Of a DNA stretch of 40,528 nt, positions 7,201-19,780 are shown in pieces (position 1 is the stretch's first letter; each line of letters starts with the position of its first letter). The translations under genes were made by a program, and so were the position numbers. Under the pieces are notes generated by a model that had not been told where the DNA came from, ran no database searches, and saw only the letters and a list, made by a program, of their open reading frames with translations. This DNA comes from Penium margaritaceum (taxonomy: Eukaryota > Streptophyta > Zygnematophyceae > Desmidiales > Peniaceae), in assembly GCA_023375785.1 (NCBI GenBank), contig SZWC01023301.1, positions 1-40,528 of the forward strand, read 5' to 3'.

Positions 7201-9108
7201 TGCAAAACCTGTCTGGTCTCGGATTGCATTGCGTCAGCTCACGGAAATAGGCGTAGGATACATCCTGAACTGGACTTCAGGAGAAACTTTTAGCAACTAA
7301 CCATTGAAGGTTTCACAAAGACCAAGTTCTGAGGCACCGTCATCTTTAAACATCCCTGTGTGATTACAGATCCCCTTCGATTCCATGTTGAAATTTATTG
7401 CTGTAAATTTTTCCACAAAAACGAAAAAATTTACTTTTATCCACTCACCCTTGGCAAGAACTCAAAGGAACAATCTACTAAATGTTATTCCAGCAAGTTA
7501 ATGAACCACCCACACAAATGATCATTAAAAGCCATGATTCATTTTTCTGCGATTATAATGTTCAATTATGCATTTATTTGGCAAAACTGAAAACTTTAGT
7601 AGCAAGGTTCAAGCCCATACCCACTAAATTCCACAAAAACGACTTCCACCACCCATGACTCTCCTACTGGTTATCCCATATCCAAAAGATTTCTCCTTAA
7701 ATATTCCCTGAAAGATCTTTGAGTAAATGAACGATAAATCCAAAGATAGGGGACGCAGTTGCAATGTCGACGTCGCATACATGCTTCGTTTGAGGGCAGA
7801 CGTCATTCGTTCCACCCAACATCCCAAAACCCCTCTTTCGATGGTTTTTGGCTGTTCCGAAGCCAGGGGGGGTGCGTGGAAAGTCGAAGACTCCTCATAA
7901 ATTGAGATAAAACTTACGGGGTCTCATTCCTGCCAGCCCTCGCATGTGCCAAAAAAAAAAAAACAAAAAAAAAAACCCTGCAACGCCGAATGTACCCAAC
8001 TATGTTTTGACTAGGATTTTCCACGGTTTGATAGGCTTTGCGTGCCGGGAAATAAGCAAAAACAAAGTCCTTTTTGATCAGTCGTGATTATTGCAACGAT
8101 TGCTAATGGAGAATCGGGCAGAGTACGACAATGTGGTTGCGTTCTAGATGCAAACCATGCGGTGCCAGTGTGCTATGCTGGCTCTGAATCTCATTAGATT
8201 AGGGGGAGGAATTCCCTAAGGCGGGCAGCTCTCATCGTGGGTGTCTCTGTAGCGAACAAGGTGAGGGTCAAATCCCACCCGCAATGAGGGCCGGCCCCGT
8301 CACTCGTCTCGGGTCCATCCACAAAATGGATAGAAGCCCATGGCCATCTACAAGTGCACGGCGTACAGCATACCACGTATGGCTCTAAGTGTTGTATGAG
8401 TCCAGACAGCGTCACCAATCTGCTACCCATTTCAAGTAGCGAGGCCACACCCCCTTTGTGTCAGTCCATACGCGGAAAAGTACCTTCCAGTCGTCAGAAA
8501 TAGTGTCGCTATTGTAATAGGTTGGCAAAGTATTGAAGTCCTTCGACGGTCACTTTGTGGGAAGGGAAACCTTTTATACTCGGACGAGATCCAGTGGAAT
8601 GGCAGCCTATCTAGGGAGAGGCCAATTACCCATCTCAAGGGGGTCTGACGCGCTCGTGCCACTAATGCCAGCTCAACATTGTGTTGTAAGCCAAGCCCTA
8701 GGCAACCCAGCTACGCAAGAATATCGCATGTCCGCGCATCCACCTCCTACGACAAATGACACGTGCCATAGATTCTCCGACCAATTAGTTGAGCTTTTGT
8801 AAGTATTTTGGGGTAGTTTTTTCCGGAGTCGACATAAACGAGGGTGGTTTGTTGAATTCAACAGCCGCGCCTGATCAGCTATGGTTTTCAACAAGAAGCA
8901 TGAACGTTTGAATTTTCGAGTGCACAAATCCTCCTTTCTAACGGATGAAACTACCGCATAGTACATTTGGTGTCTCGCGCAACGTCTTCCTCCGTTTTAC
9001 ATGGCCAAAGCACGTAGCCAGTCGAATCGATAGCTATTCATGCCGGTACTATTGTTTTGGTCGACGAGGTAGCCAGCCGGTCAGTACACCTCCTGTAGTG
9101 ATTTGTGA
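7200..9108. other. No gene recognised (AT-rich to mixed sequence)
   Basis: No domain, no long believable frame and no clear repeat pair was found. An A run occurs at 7951-7975. The only small structure noted is GGTCAAATCCCACC near 8267, which resembles a tRNA T-arm but has no matching D- or anticodon arm. It may hold unrecognised transposon debris. Confidence 0.6.
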
Positions 9109-9720
9109 TGTTCTTGTACAATCTACTGTGACCACTCGGCCGTGTCCATACTCGTGCAGATCCCTGAGGCGGGCCCTGGTGACACCGGTGCGACGACTGG
9201 CGGCAGACTACCAGCTTGGAGCTGGCCGACTACCGTTCCAGAGCCCCGGACACTGCCGGGACTCCCTGCTGGTTTTTCTGCAGCTTGCAGGAGTTTTTCG
9301 GCAGACTGGCCATGAGCCGGATTTGCATGTTTTGCATTGTGTGTCCACCATCTGATGATGGATGCATGCATGTTACCAGTCGTAGCGTCCGTCTTGTGAT
9401 CCTGCATGTCTAGGTTCAGACGGCGTAGCATTCTGACATGTGTGCGCAGAGTTATGGCCAAAACAATGGTTTTGGGCCGGTTTTAGGACAGCTCTTGGAC
9501 CGCCGCGTGCGACACCCGCTGTGCGTCACGGCAGGTATTTATGCCATGGACCTGTCATTTTTCATCTCTCTCTACAAATGCTATTGACGCATTCAGACAC
9601 TTTGCCTTGTGTCCCCTAGCCAAACTCTTGCCATTGCGTGCACGACTTGTGACTGTCGTCACCGTCTGATCAGGCACTGACGCCTGGTCAACGGGAGTGT
9701 TGCTAGGAAGCTTCCTTGCA
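9109..9720 (+). mobile_element. Copia LTR-like block, related to the LTRs of the element at 31547-39220
   Basis: The block begins TGTTCTTGTACA. It shares, in order, GTGACC.CTCGG, GTCCAT, CGTGCAGATCCCTGAG, a GGCGGCAGA segment, GTTCAGACGG, TTCTGACATGTG, CATCTCTCTCTACAAAT, TTGTGTCCCCTAGCCAA and TGCTAGGAAGC with the Copia-1 LTRs. It ends TTGCA. No primer-binding site follows and no flanking 5-bp duplication is evident. It may be the 5' LTR of the decayed Copia-2 element whose coding remnants start near 16 kb, or a solo LTR. Confidence 0.7.
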
Positions 9721-10982
9721 TCTTTTCACCTCCAACACCTACCAAACAACCATTCACCTGGGTACCGATTTCTGACCAAGGTGACCATGGAATAGCATAC
9801 GCATTGTGTCACGTGGGCATCCAAGCACGAGCAACCCGCACATGTACCTCTGACTTGCCGTCCTGTTGGTCATCTGTACAAGAGGGTGGCGACAATGTGT
9901 GGTGACTCTGAATAACCAAGCCCCTCACCTAAGGTATTCTTGCTGTACCCGGATGGGGCGTCCTTTGCCTCGTAAAAGTAAGCATTACAACTCACCCTTC
10001 TTTCAACCATTTTCCTTGAAATTGTCCAAGAGGACGCTGGTTCAGGAAAACCCTTAGAGTCATGCAGTACTCGTAAAGCAGCTTCACGCTTGTGGAGCTA
10101 CAGTCCCAATGTTGTACCGTGGAACATCCACAAGGATGCGGACTACATGCCCAAATCCCCAACCACAATCTTCTCCCAGGTTGGGACACATGTGGCGTCC
10201 TCCTACCATGGACGTGAAGGGAAAAGGGCCAGCCGTGGAGACACCTCTGAAGAAGCATTTAGCGGAGGTCGCATTCCTCGAGCCTCGTCGTCAGTGACGG
10301 TTTGCCATCGTCAGGCAATAAGGCCCATCGAAACCCCAACTTTGGTGGACTTCCTCCAGCATCAAAGAACATTCAGCCCATCTAGCCATTGGTCAAGTTG
10401 CTTTTGTCTACATCCGGCGGTTCACAAGCTATAAATAATAGCAGGATCAATAGTGAACCATCCAATGATGACTCCAACAATATGGATTGTCTAAAACTCA
10501 TAGTGACGTATTCGATAACAACATGATCTTCGTCAAGCATCTGCGACAGATGTTAGGGAGGATACTAATACCACACTGCTCGTCGAACTCGACGATTTAG
10601 ATTTGCCTAATTAAAAAATCCATGAATTAGACGAAAAATTTGGGTTTACTATTATTTTTGGAATCCTAATTGAACGAAAAGGCATTCGACTGCTATCTTA
10701 CATTCGACGAATGGGCCAAGGTCAATTCCTCGGAAATTGAAGAATTCGACGAGCGACGGCGCTGCACGAAAACGACGTGAGGACCACGTGCAAGTCGTGC
10801 CGCGTGGGTCAATCGTTTCGCACGGATCCCTTTTCACGCCTATCCGTTGTCCACTGTCATGGCCCGCGATTCCTGACAGTCCCGATCGATTTGAGCATGC
10901 AGCCTATAAGCATGCACGCAGAGTGTCGCTAGCAGCGTCGTAAACATTTCGCACCGTCGCTACACTACGTCCACTGTCCATC
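9721..10982. other. Unassigned sequence between LTR-like block and transposase
   Basis: No recognisable gene. If the LTR-like block at 9109-9720 is a 5' LTR, part of this should be retrotransposon leader or gag, but no gag motif could be read. The last 250 bp before 10983 are GC-rich, with a CCTATAAGC TATA-like site near 10910, and may be the transposase promoter. Confidence 0.4.
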
Positions 10983-12182
10983 ATGGAGCGGTTTTTGCAG
11001 GTGGTCAGTCCTCAGGAGCGTGTCCGCCGCTTGGAGACGCAGCTTGGACGTGCTATCCCGCCAAGAACAACTCCTGTCCGTCGTCCAGTTGGTCGGCCCC
11101 GCAAGCCGGTCACCATCACCTACGATGACTCCGAACCCCCACGTTCTCCCGTACGAGGCGAGCGGGAGCCGTCTACGTCAGCAAGCTGCTCTAGGCCTTC
11201 ACCCTTGTCGTTTCCACTAGCAACGCCAACGGTTGAAGCTAGTGCAACTCCCGAGGCCCATGCAACTCCGTCAACGTCGTGGACGGCAGCCGGTTCCAGC
11301 AAGGCTGCACGTCGTATTGCGAGGGAGCAAGAAGTGTTGCGTAGGGGCAACGCGTACCTCTATCGCGGCACCGGGGAAGATGTTGCACCCGATGCCACGC
11401 CCGATCCCAAGGGCAAGGGAAAGGCCCTGGAACATACTTACGCACCCAAGGGTGTTGATGACGTGTGCATTATTGGATTTGACGACAAACGTGCACTGAC
11501 ATTGCTGGTGACGTCATCATATGCCGGCGACATTTTGCCTATGCAGGTCATCTATGGCGGCAAGTCCACACGTTGCTTGCCAAAGGGGGTCCATGCACGT
11601 GAGCTCGTGGATTGTGGGTGGAATTTGACACACACCCCAAGCCATTGGGCCAACACCGAGACAACCATGCAGTGGATCCGCACCATAGTCCAGCCGTACT
11701 ACGAGCAAAAGTGTAAGGCGTACGGTCTGCCACCGGGAGTTGTGCACATGCTTCTTGTGCTTGATGCTTGGCGCCCGCATTGCAGTGCGAGTTTCCGCCT
11801 TTGGCTAGGAAATAACTACCCGCACATGCACTCCGTGTACGTGCCGGCTGGCTGTACCCCCAAGGCACAACCAGCCGACATCGGCATCATCGCCCCATTC
11901 AAGAAACGTGTAGAGGACTAGTTTGCCATGTGGGAAAATGACAAGACGCGTTCCGGGGACATCCTCAAGCTTGGCATTGGTGTTGTGAAGGAAGCATCAT
12001 GCAAGTGGTTCATGATGGCATGGCAGCACGTGGACAACCATGGTGACATCGTTAAGAATGCATGGGCTAGAGCAGGATTTGGCAAGGTCTTCCAAGATGA
12101 CTTCCAGCGCCATGCAAATGGAATGTATGGTCACGTGATGTTTGAATATGAGGGTATTGAGGAGGAGGATGAGGTGATGTGA
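10983..12182 (+). pseudogene. pogo/Tigger-like (DDE_1) transposase with one in-frame TAG
   Basis: One frame runs from ATG 10983 to TGA 12182, broken only by TAG at 11919-11921. Residues 1-160 are Pro/Ser/Thr-rich with an AT-hook-like VGRPRKP and no helix-turn-helix. From about residue 155 it matches the DDE_1 superfamily: FDDKRALTLLVTSSYAGD, LPMQVIYGGKS, W..TETTMQWI, second acid in LVLDAWRPH, and third acid in GCTPKAQPADIGIIAPFKK. After the stop it continues WENDKTRSGDILKLG, CKWFMMAWQHV and NAWARAGFGKVF, as family members do. The usual first-acid motif (DET/DQT) and the N-terminal DNA-binding domain are missing, so it is probably a rearranged, inactive copy. Terminal inverted repeats were not identified. 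Confidence 0.8.
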
Positions 12183-12937
12183 TTTGTACTCTGAACATTT
12201 CTATGTTACGAGCAGCCTACTTTGTCTCCATCTCCCTCTTTGCAATGTCTCAATCAATGTGGTCCATGATAATTGTAGGAAAAAATGAGAGGAACCACTT
12301 GCATGCTTTCTACAGTCAACGTGAAAAAATCTAGGATGTAAATATTGAGTTAGCATTTTGTGCACCATGAATTCAACGAATGCACATTGTAATTATTTAT
12401 GTAGCACCTTGAATTCATTGAACGAAATTTTTGACATATTTCAACAACAAAAAAAAAATAAAATATAATACATCGATCAGTAGGGTATGACTGGTTTGGA
12501 AGTGGAAATTCCCAAACCACTTACAAATCATACAAGAGCCACGAACCTGCGTACACTATTGTTGAGCACCTCAAATGGACATCCCGCGCACCCGATGGTT
12601 TCTTGGTTTTTTCTGCCCTCACCCCGAGTACCTTATAGGGGTGGTTGGTCAATGGTGTAAAAGCATTGACGCCTCAATACAAAGCAGCGGTCATCACCTG
12701 CATTGCCATTGGTTCATTTGCACGTAAACTTGAAAAAAGGAGGTCCACGTCTATGAAGGCAAGCGCGTGTGGTTTGCAAAGAAACCCAAACTCGTGGACA
12801 CTATAAAGAAGTGACTTACGGCCGCTCCCGATGTCAGCCACGTACTCGAATGTAATGACACCGAGCGTGAAATATGAGGCATCGTCTTACTTCATGCAGC
12901 CATCGAGTTGGAGCGGCTAGGATTACGTGCTTTCGAT
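12056..12937. repeat. First copy of an about 882-bp duplicated segment
   Basis: It starts in the last coding part of the transposase (GAATGCATGGGCTAGAGCAG) and covers its 3' flank. The whole segment recurs at 12939-13820 with roughly ten single-base differences. The copies are separated by one N at 12938. Confidence 0.97.
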
Positions 12938-12938
12938 N

Positions 12939-13820
12939 GAATGCATGGGCTAGAGCAGGATTTGGCAAGGTCTTCCAAGATGACTTCCAGCGCCATGCAA
13001 ATGGAATGTATGGACACGTGATGTTTGAATATGAGGGTATTGAGGAGGAGGATGAGGTGATGTGATTTGTACTCTGAACATTTCTATGTTACGAGCAGCC
13101 TACTTTGTCTCCATCTCCCTCTTTGCAATGTCTCAATCAATGTGGTCCATGATAATTGTAGGAAAAAATGAGAGGAACCACTTGCATGCTTCCTACAATC
13201 AACGTGAAAAAAACTAGGATGTAAAGATTGAGTTAGCATTTTGTGCACCATGAATTCAACGAATGCACATTGTAATTATTTATGTAGCACCTTGAATTCA
13301 TTGAACGAAATTTTTGACATATTTCAACAACAAAAAAAATTAAAATCTAATACATCGATCAGTAGGGTATGACTGGTTTGGAAGTGGAAATTTCCAAACC
13401 ACTTACAAATCATACAAGAGCCACGAACCTGCGTACACTATTGTTGAGCACCTCAAATGGACATCCCGCGCACCCGATGGTTTCTTGGTTTTTTCTGCCC
13501 TCACCCCGAGTACCTTCTAGGGGTGGTTGGTCAATGGTGTAAAAGCATTGACGCCTCAATACAAAGCAGCGGTCATCACCTGCATTGCCATTGGTTCATT
13601 TGCACGTAAACTTGAAAAAAGGAGGTCCACGTCTATGAAGGCAAGCGCGTGTGGTTTGCAAAGAAACCCAAACTCGTGGACACTATAAAGAAGTGACTTA
13701 CGGCCGCTCCCGATGTCAGCCACGTACTCGAATGTAATGACACCGAGCGTGAAATATGAGGCATCGTCTTACTTCATGCAGCCATCGAGTTGGAGCGGCT
13801 AGGATTACGTGCTTTCGATT
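12939..13820. repeat. Second copy of the about 882-bp duplicated segment
   Basis: Near-identical to 12056-12937, including the last 42 codons of the transposase (to TGA at 13065). The abrupt single-N join suggests two overlapping contigs or two haplotypes placed end to end, rather than a biological tandem duplication. Confidence 0.95.
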
Positions 13821-15960
13821 GGATGTGGGTGTGCAAATCCATCACGGAATAAATTGGATGGGCACGGCGCTCCGCAAAGAAAGCTGTATAGAAGGCTCTT
13901 CATGACTGGAAAGCACTCGTGCTGACGATGTACCACCATGCCCCGTTCATGGTCATATTGAAAGGCATTTCTCCATTGAGTTTGTCGAACGCCAACCACA
14001 CGAGCATTCAGTTGATGCCGGCGGTTGGTCACACAAATGTACCAAGAGCACTCTTTGATGTTGCCATCGTCGGTGTGGAGGAAAACTGGCAAATTACTAT
14101 TGTTATAACGTCAACCATGAATGTCAGCCTCCTCTCCATGCGGCTGATTTTTTTAAGCATATCTGACACTGGCTCCCACATGGTCCAAAGGCAGAGATTT
14201 TGACGGATGCCGGTTGGGACATCGCTTACGGCCTGTTTTCCTTCACTTGGCACCTCCACTTTCCATAACTAGGCCAAGAAACATCAACGAACTTGTTGAA
14301 TACGCCCCTTGATCCACATCATAAACAAGTTTGTTCGGACCTTAAGCCGGGTTGGTGATGGTTTTGTATTTGGAATCAAGGTAAATTGATGTTACTTCTC
14401 CAAGAACATCAGACGCCTTGTTTAAAAGCACATCAGCACCTCATCCTTGTGGAACTGGGGTTTTTCTCAAAGGCACATATGATGGGTCAAAAAGGTCGGG
14501 TACCTTCAACGTGACACTCTGTGTGTGTCCTTCGATGTAAATATTTGCTTTGTAGGTATCGATCAATGGTACTGTATGGTTGTCACTGACCAACAGTGCC
14601 AGGCCCACCTCTTGGAAAAATCCAAGGCCAATGAAAGATTAATCTATTTTTATGTCACAAGGCAAATCCACATTAGCACCCATTATTCGTCATCAAAACA
14701 ACATTATATTATTTCCTGTACTCTTTTTTAGTAAAAAGGCTCCAGACTCACAAGCTGTTTATGCGGTAAAGATGGAATTGATACACCGTACATCGTAACT
14801 CCCATGTTTCATCCAATTATTTCCATATCGCATGGATAAATGTGGATTGAGCAATTGTTGTCCAGTATTTGAATGTAACTGGTCAAAATCTGTGACTAAA
14901 GGTGCCAACAAGTGGCTGAACTCATCACCTTGAGAGCATTTGCTTTTATCACTATCACACCATTATTGCATAGTGGTTGGTTTTTCCATCGCTCAGCAAC
15001 CGAGTTTGTGCATCTCATCCAGACGCGAGGTTTAGTGGGCAACCACAAGCCGCAAGTAGATAGTACAATCCAATGCATGGAGAATACAACCAAATATTTT
15101 TAACTCATCAAAAGTAGGAAGGATAAAGATACCCATTTCCCTACCTGTCATCAACTGCGACCCTTGTTCTCGCATTGTCTGGAAGAAGACAACCCATTCG
15201 CCCTTGCGTAAGAGAAGTAAGCCTGATTCCTATGTGCCTCTGATTAATAATCCCTATTCTTCCATTGTTGATGTCGACTTCTCCATTAAATAGCTTGCGG
15301 TTATAATTATTTATTGGAGGGATACATGAGGTATTTTTTATGACGTTTTCTTCCTTATGGTCAGTAAGTCGTTAGCGTACATGTCACATGCCTCACGCTA
15401 AGAGTCACGTTGACGGAGTAAAGCATGAGTGCAATGTTTAGTTCTAGGAAGTTGCGTATTTTGCACATTAATTTGGTAAGGAAGACAAGGTTGGCAATTA
15501 ATACATGCACGAGTGTACCCTGAGTGCCCGCATGCATGCAACCCTGCGAGCACGAGATAGGCTGCACAAGGCACTCCATCCGATCATCCATTTTTTTAAC
15601 ACCCCATGCAGCGTTGATATTATAGGTGTCATCGAATGAACTAGCGTCCAAACCTGTTTCCAAACGTGTTAGGTTGTCGATGCCGTCAATGACACGGACT
15701 GACCAATGGAGGTTCACCTTTGAGTGCTTGGACAATGATCACTAATCAGCAACCACCATGTTTTGATGTAATGTGTGTCCGCGTCCATTGATTGTTGTCG
15801 CTTTCATCCAAGGATGCCGAATAGGACATGCATTAGGGGAAGTGAGTGCTGGGAGGAAGGGGGAGGGCTGCTGCGTGCACGTGTTCGTACATCTTTGCTT
15901 TTGTTGTCATGCGTGACCGTTTAATGTACGTAGACGTGGCTATGTCACCGTGATGGATCA
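13821..15960. other. No gene recognised
   Basis: Scattered frames up to 124 codons (for example minus 15735-15361) show no domain I recognise. If the Copia-2 interpretation is right, this is internal retrotransposon or further inserted sequence too decayed to read. Confidence 0.5.
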
Positions 15961-16439
15961 GCTGGCTTATGACCTTGTGTGTGGTGTGTTGGTCAGTTTA
16001 CTCGGTTTGTTCCTTGTCTTGTGTCCCTTTATTACACACAATGCCTCAGCCAGACAGCACGGTGTGATCACATAACGATACTCCACATCGAGGATGAGCC
16101 AAGTAAGTTTGGGACACGGGATACATGGAATAGTTTGCAAAACCAAAAAATAGCATGCCCACTCTTCAGTAAGCATGAACAATTTGCAACTACACGACTA
16201 ATTCATGAGGTCGAGAACACATGTCCTCTCTCCCAATCTCCCACCTCATGCCAAGAGTTGGCACCCCGCTCGTACCAGGATAACCCCCCATCGGATGACA
16301 TCACATTTGTGTTTGATGTTGTCATGTTTTGGTTGCAGGACCAATAGAGTGGTGGTTCAAGTGAGTGGTCAAGGAGTGGGGTGCAAAGTGCTCTTACCTT
16401 TAGTAGAAGCCAATACCGTGGGAGACCTTCTATATCATT

Positions 16440-17130
16440 ATGTAGAAGAAGTGTACCCAATATGAGGAGGCACAAATGGCATTCAATACGCTAAAAAGAT
16501 TCTATCAACTAGGTAGCTTGCGTGAGCTTGCCTTTGAAAGTACACTATGCTTGTGGAGGAAGCCAAAAGCTTCACTAAGGGTGATGGTATCTAGACATTC
16601 ATGCACGTGTAGAACTAAATAGTGGAGTATTTACATGACGACCTTGCCAGTGAGGATCTAAAGGACAATATCAACACAACATAGCAAGTCTGCCACATGC
16701 AAATAGATACTGCACAATCTAGATGGACACCTAGGCACTCAGATGGGGCTAAGGACAAGCATCCGTTGAACCCATAGTCTGGAAGATTGGCAAGCACAAG
16801 GTATCCAACCACAATCACAGCCGTAGAACAATGAGCTACAAGCGGCGCATGAGCATTGTGTCCCAACCTTCCACGAGGAGATATTTCACACCCGTGTGCA
16901 GCTCAACTACTTGAGGACTTAGTGCCATTAGGTTGCTTGTGATGAACAAGAGGCCGCGAAATTGGCTATAGGCCCAGCACTTTGAGGAGATGTCATGGTA
17001 GGAGGCCACGAGCAGGGCAGTGGGCTGGGCAGTGGCCGTGGCAATGGGCCTGGCCGTAAAAAAAGACAAGGTTGTGTTGTAGGTTTTCCCCATCCTTGAG
17101 TGATTTTAGTTGGGACCATTGAAGGGGGAA
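16440..17130 (+). pseudogene. Possible retrotransposon gag remnant (Copia-2)
   Basis: One frame reads EEAQMAFNTLKRFYQLGSLR and ELAFESTLCL, which resembles a gag helix region, and later a Gly/Lys/Arg-rich GGHEQGSGLGSGRGNGPGRK like the basic stretch before a zinc knuckle. There are several stops, and no CCHC knuckle could be read. Position upstream of the Copia-2 integrase supports the call. Confidence 0.35.
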
Positions 17131-17589
17131 AATGATCACGGGTGTGGATTCCTGCCTTTAAGGAAAGGTATGAATCCTTTTCCATTTGGACGAAAGTACC
17201 ATGTACCTTGAAGCGTGGATATTATAGCAAATATGTCCACACTTTTGTGAAAACATCCCATTTGAAAATGCCTCAAACAAGAACAACCATTCATCCCCCA
17301 TGCTTGAAAATCAACACAATGCCATCCATCATAGTCGATTACACCCAATACTACGAGGCTGTTGACACCTATCATGCAATTGCTTTTGCTGAGAGTCCTT
17401 CATGAGACATGGATGTGGGTTGGCATAAATTGTCGTGACCACCAGGGTAGGTTCAACATGCGACTCAACGCACCATGTGGGGCTCACTAGGGACCACGCA
17501 TTCCAAGCGGGGAAAACTAAGAGGTATTATCTTTTGTATGTTTTGGATCAGATTATCCACTACACTCACCCGGATCCACTTCCCGGCCA

Positions 17590-17935
17590 CTACTAAGTCT
17601 TATCGAGTCCAGTTGGGCCTTCTTGGCCCTCTTCGAGTCGATTCTCTCTCGGATCAAGGCTGGCACATCCTTACCCTAACTGGTAACTTCAGTCAGATGT
17701 AGTGGGGTTATAGCCTTTACCATGAGAGGGATGCTAACACAGTGGCGTGTTTGTGGCTCATGATAGCTAATCGTCAACCTCGTCACAAACTCCATATGTT
17801 GGATCGTGGCGGTGAGTTCCCGGAGAATATGTATGCATTATTTGTTGAGAACGGTATTTTTACCATCTTTCCATCCCTGTTACAAAATAACAACATAGTG
17901 TGCTCAAGTGCAAGACGTGCATAAGAAATGTTGTG
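17590..17935 (+). pseudogene. Copia-2 integrase core remnant
   Basis: Reads LGPLRVDSLSDQGWHILTLT, GNFSQM, a stop, then WGYSLYHERDANTVACLWLM and LHMLDRGGEFPENMYALF. This aligns with the Copia-1 integrase (MGPLPVEF, YVLALTDDFTRMRWVYSL, SDRGGEYLGDMARSF). The first catalytic Asp (HSD) is replaced by QLG; the second (DRGGE) is kept. The frame ends before the expected QQNG..E. Confidence 0.75.
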
Positions 17936-18039
17936 ACTTGTTCCACTTATTTTGTGTGCGATTTTCTCGAATCCTTATCCATTGGAGGCTTCTCCTAATT
18001 GCCGTGGGCCTAGAATCGTGTAGTCCACTACTATTCCAT

Positions 18040-18260
18040 GTCACGTAGTACAAGCTGTGGTACGGCAATCATGCTGACCTTCTTCTTGCTTGTGTACAAG
18101 GCTCCTTGTCCTACGTCCAGTACAGAATGGACCAACAGGGGTCCTAGGTCCCATCTCATTGTTGAATGTGTATGTTTCTCGCCATCTCCCTGTGGTTGAT
18201 GGCCTGGCAATTTTGGGACCCTGCTTTCCACCATCTTCTCAAGTCTCAAGGCAAACCCCT
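18040..18260 (+). pseudogene. Copia-2 integrase C-terminal remnant
   Basis: ACAAGCTGTGGTACGG and the following 200 bp match the Copia-1 segment at about 36030-36200 (KLWYG, the 'SYV' box, and WQFWDP, which reads WQFWDPAFHH here). The reading frame is broken by shifts and stops. Confidence 0.65.
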
Positions 18261-18471
18261 ATTTAAGCTCTCGTTTAAAGTAACTTTCATAACATTTTGT
18301 TGTTGTCCACTTACTACTTTCCTAAATTTGTGGCTTCTTAGCCAAATAAGGAGTATATCCCTGTGGAAGGGTCCATCTTAGCCTCCTGACCCGTGGTCCT
18401 GTCTCCGTCCAATGACAACTCGGCCGTCATGGACTACGAGTCGAGTGGCCTCCATAATCACCACTTGTAGA

Positions 18472-18687
18472 CCTGGTCCTGTGTCTACATCAGTTCACAA
18501 TGGCATGCCTGGCTATGTACCTATATCATTCCTTGCTGGCACACATTGTCCTCTTCTTGCGCCAGGCCCCCTTGGTACACCTGGTCTTGTTGCTGTGTCC
18601 ATCCCTACTGGCACACCTGGTCCACTGCCTGTGTCAGTCCCCACAGGCACACCTGGTTACGTGCCTATGTCGGACCATCTGTCTACA
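18472..18687 (+). repeat. 36-bp coding repeat: 12-residue PG-x-VPVS-x-PTGT units
   Basis: Six consecutive 36-bp units (18472, 18508, 18544, 18580, 18616, and 18652, partial) read PGPVSTSVHNGM, PGYVPISFLAGT, HCPLLAPGPLGT, PGLVAVSIPTGT, PGPLPVSVPTGT and PGYVPMS. They lie in the Copia-2 linker between integrase and RT, all in one frame. The matching Copia-1 linker is Ser/Pro/Asp-rich without this repeat. Confidence 0.85.
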
Positions 18688-19189
18688 CCTCATACCTCAA
18701 CTTGTGTGTGAGCCTATTGCATCCACTACACCCATCCATGCACCTCTTGTAACTACACCATCTCCCGCTACCTCAAAGATGTTCAACTTTTGCTTTGCGT
18801 CCCCGCCACTTGCTCCACGGCTCAAGGTGAGCACATCGGCATTAGGTTCTTTGGTGAGCCCGGTCACTATCTTCAACCACTGGCCTTTAGGTCTCAGCAA
18901 GCAAGGGAATAGGCACCCAGATACCTTCCTCTTTGTATTGAAAACGACGAGCATGGCATGAATTCCCTTGGCCTTAGTATCTACATAGACCAAACTAAGA
19001 TGCACCCAACAGACCCTGCTGGCCACAATCTGGTCTCTTTTTTGTTCTTTGTTGCTTCCCATATTGTGTCTGACACATACAGAAACCATGTCTCGTGGCC
19101 ACGCAAAGCAAATGAACAAATAATTATCCACGTACATTGAATTAGGCACTCCTTGTTGGGGATATGGTGTTGTGGCGCGCTACCTTTGA

Positions 19190-19780
19190 GGGTTAGCTTA
19201 GAGCCGTTCGAGATCAATGTGTGTACGAGTTTGTCAACTTCTCACCTATGTGAAAGGATGTACTTTCCTAGTGGGGTCTTACCAAGAAGGTGAAGCTTGA
19301 TGACTAACTGCATTGTTACAAGACTCAGTTGACGGCCAAGGGGTTCTCATCGATCAAGGGCATTGATTTCAAGAACAAATCTGATAAAGGCCCGTGTTGT
19401 GTTTGGCATCATCGCTCGGCACGAAAGACGGCTACACTAAATGGATTTTATTGTGTTCCTTTATGGAGATTTAGAGGGGGATATATTCGTGGTCTAGCCA
19501 CCTGGATTTGAGGTCGAAGACAAGGACTATAGCCTGCACAAGGCCTCACATAGCCTCACAATCTCCCCTACGCACTAAAATCCGGAGATGACAGACACAC
19601 GAACTCGTTTGGACTATGTGTAAGGTAACGTTTTTCCATCCTTATTACTATGACAAGTGGATGAGTACCTGCCTACTATCTTGGTCTATACTGACAACCT
19701 CCTGATCTCATCCTCTTTTGCTTGCATTTCAAGGGAGAAATTCGTTGACCTCTTGGTTTAGTTCCTGAAACCCCCACACC
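19190..19780 (+). pseudogene. Copia-2 reverse transcriptase remnant
   Basis: Frames read RDQCVYEFVNFSPM, TAKGFSSIKGIDFKN, DLEGDIFVV, a stop, PPGFEVEDKDYSLHKA and ILVYTDNLLISSS. These match, in order, the Copia RT motifs [35 protein letters not shown] and VYLDDLLIAS. The catalytic YLDD box has become YTDN. Frameshifts occur throughout. Confidence 0.8.

Noticed and set aside
8215..8290. tRNA-like T-arm (GGTCAAATCCCACC)
   Set aside because: No anticodon stem-loop, D-arm or proper acceptor stem can be drawn around it. A similar GGCTCGAATCCCAC near 39759 also lacks the rest of a tRNA or a correctly spaced A box.
15361..15735. 124-codon minus-strand frame
   Set aside because: No motif, no conserved neighbour and no splice context; length is within what random sequence of this size can give.
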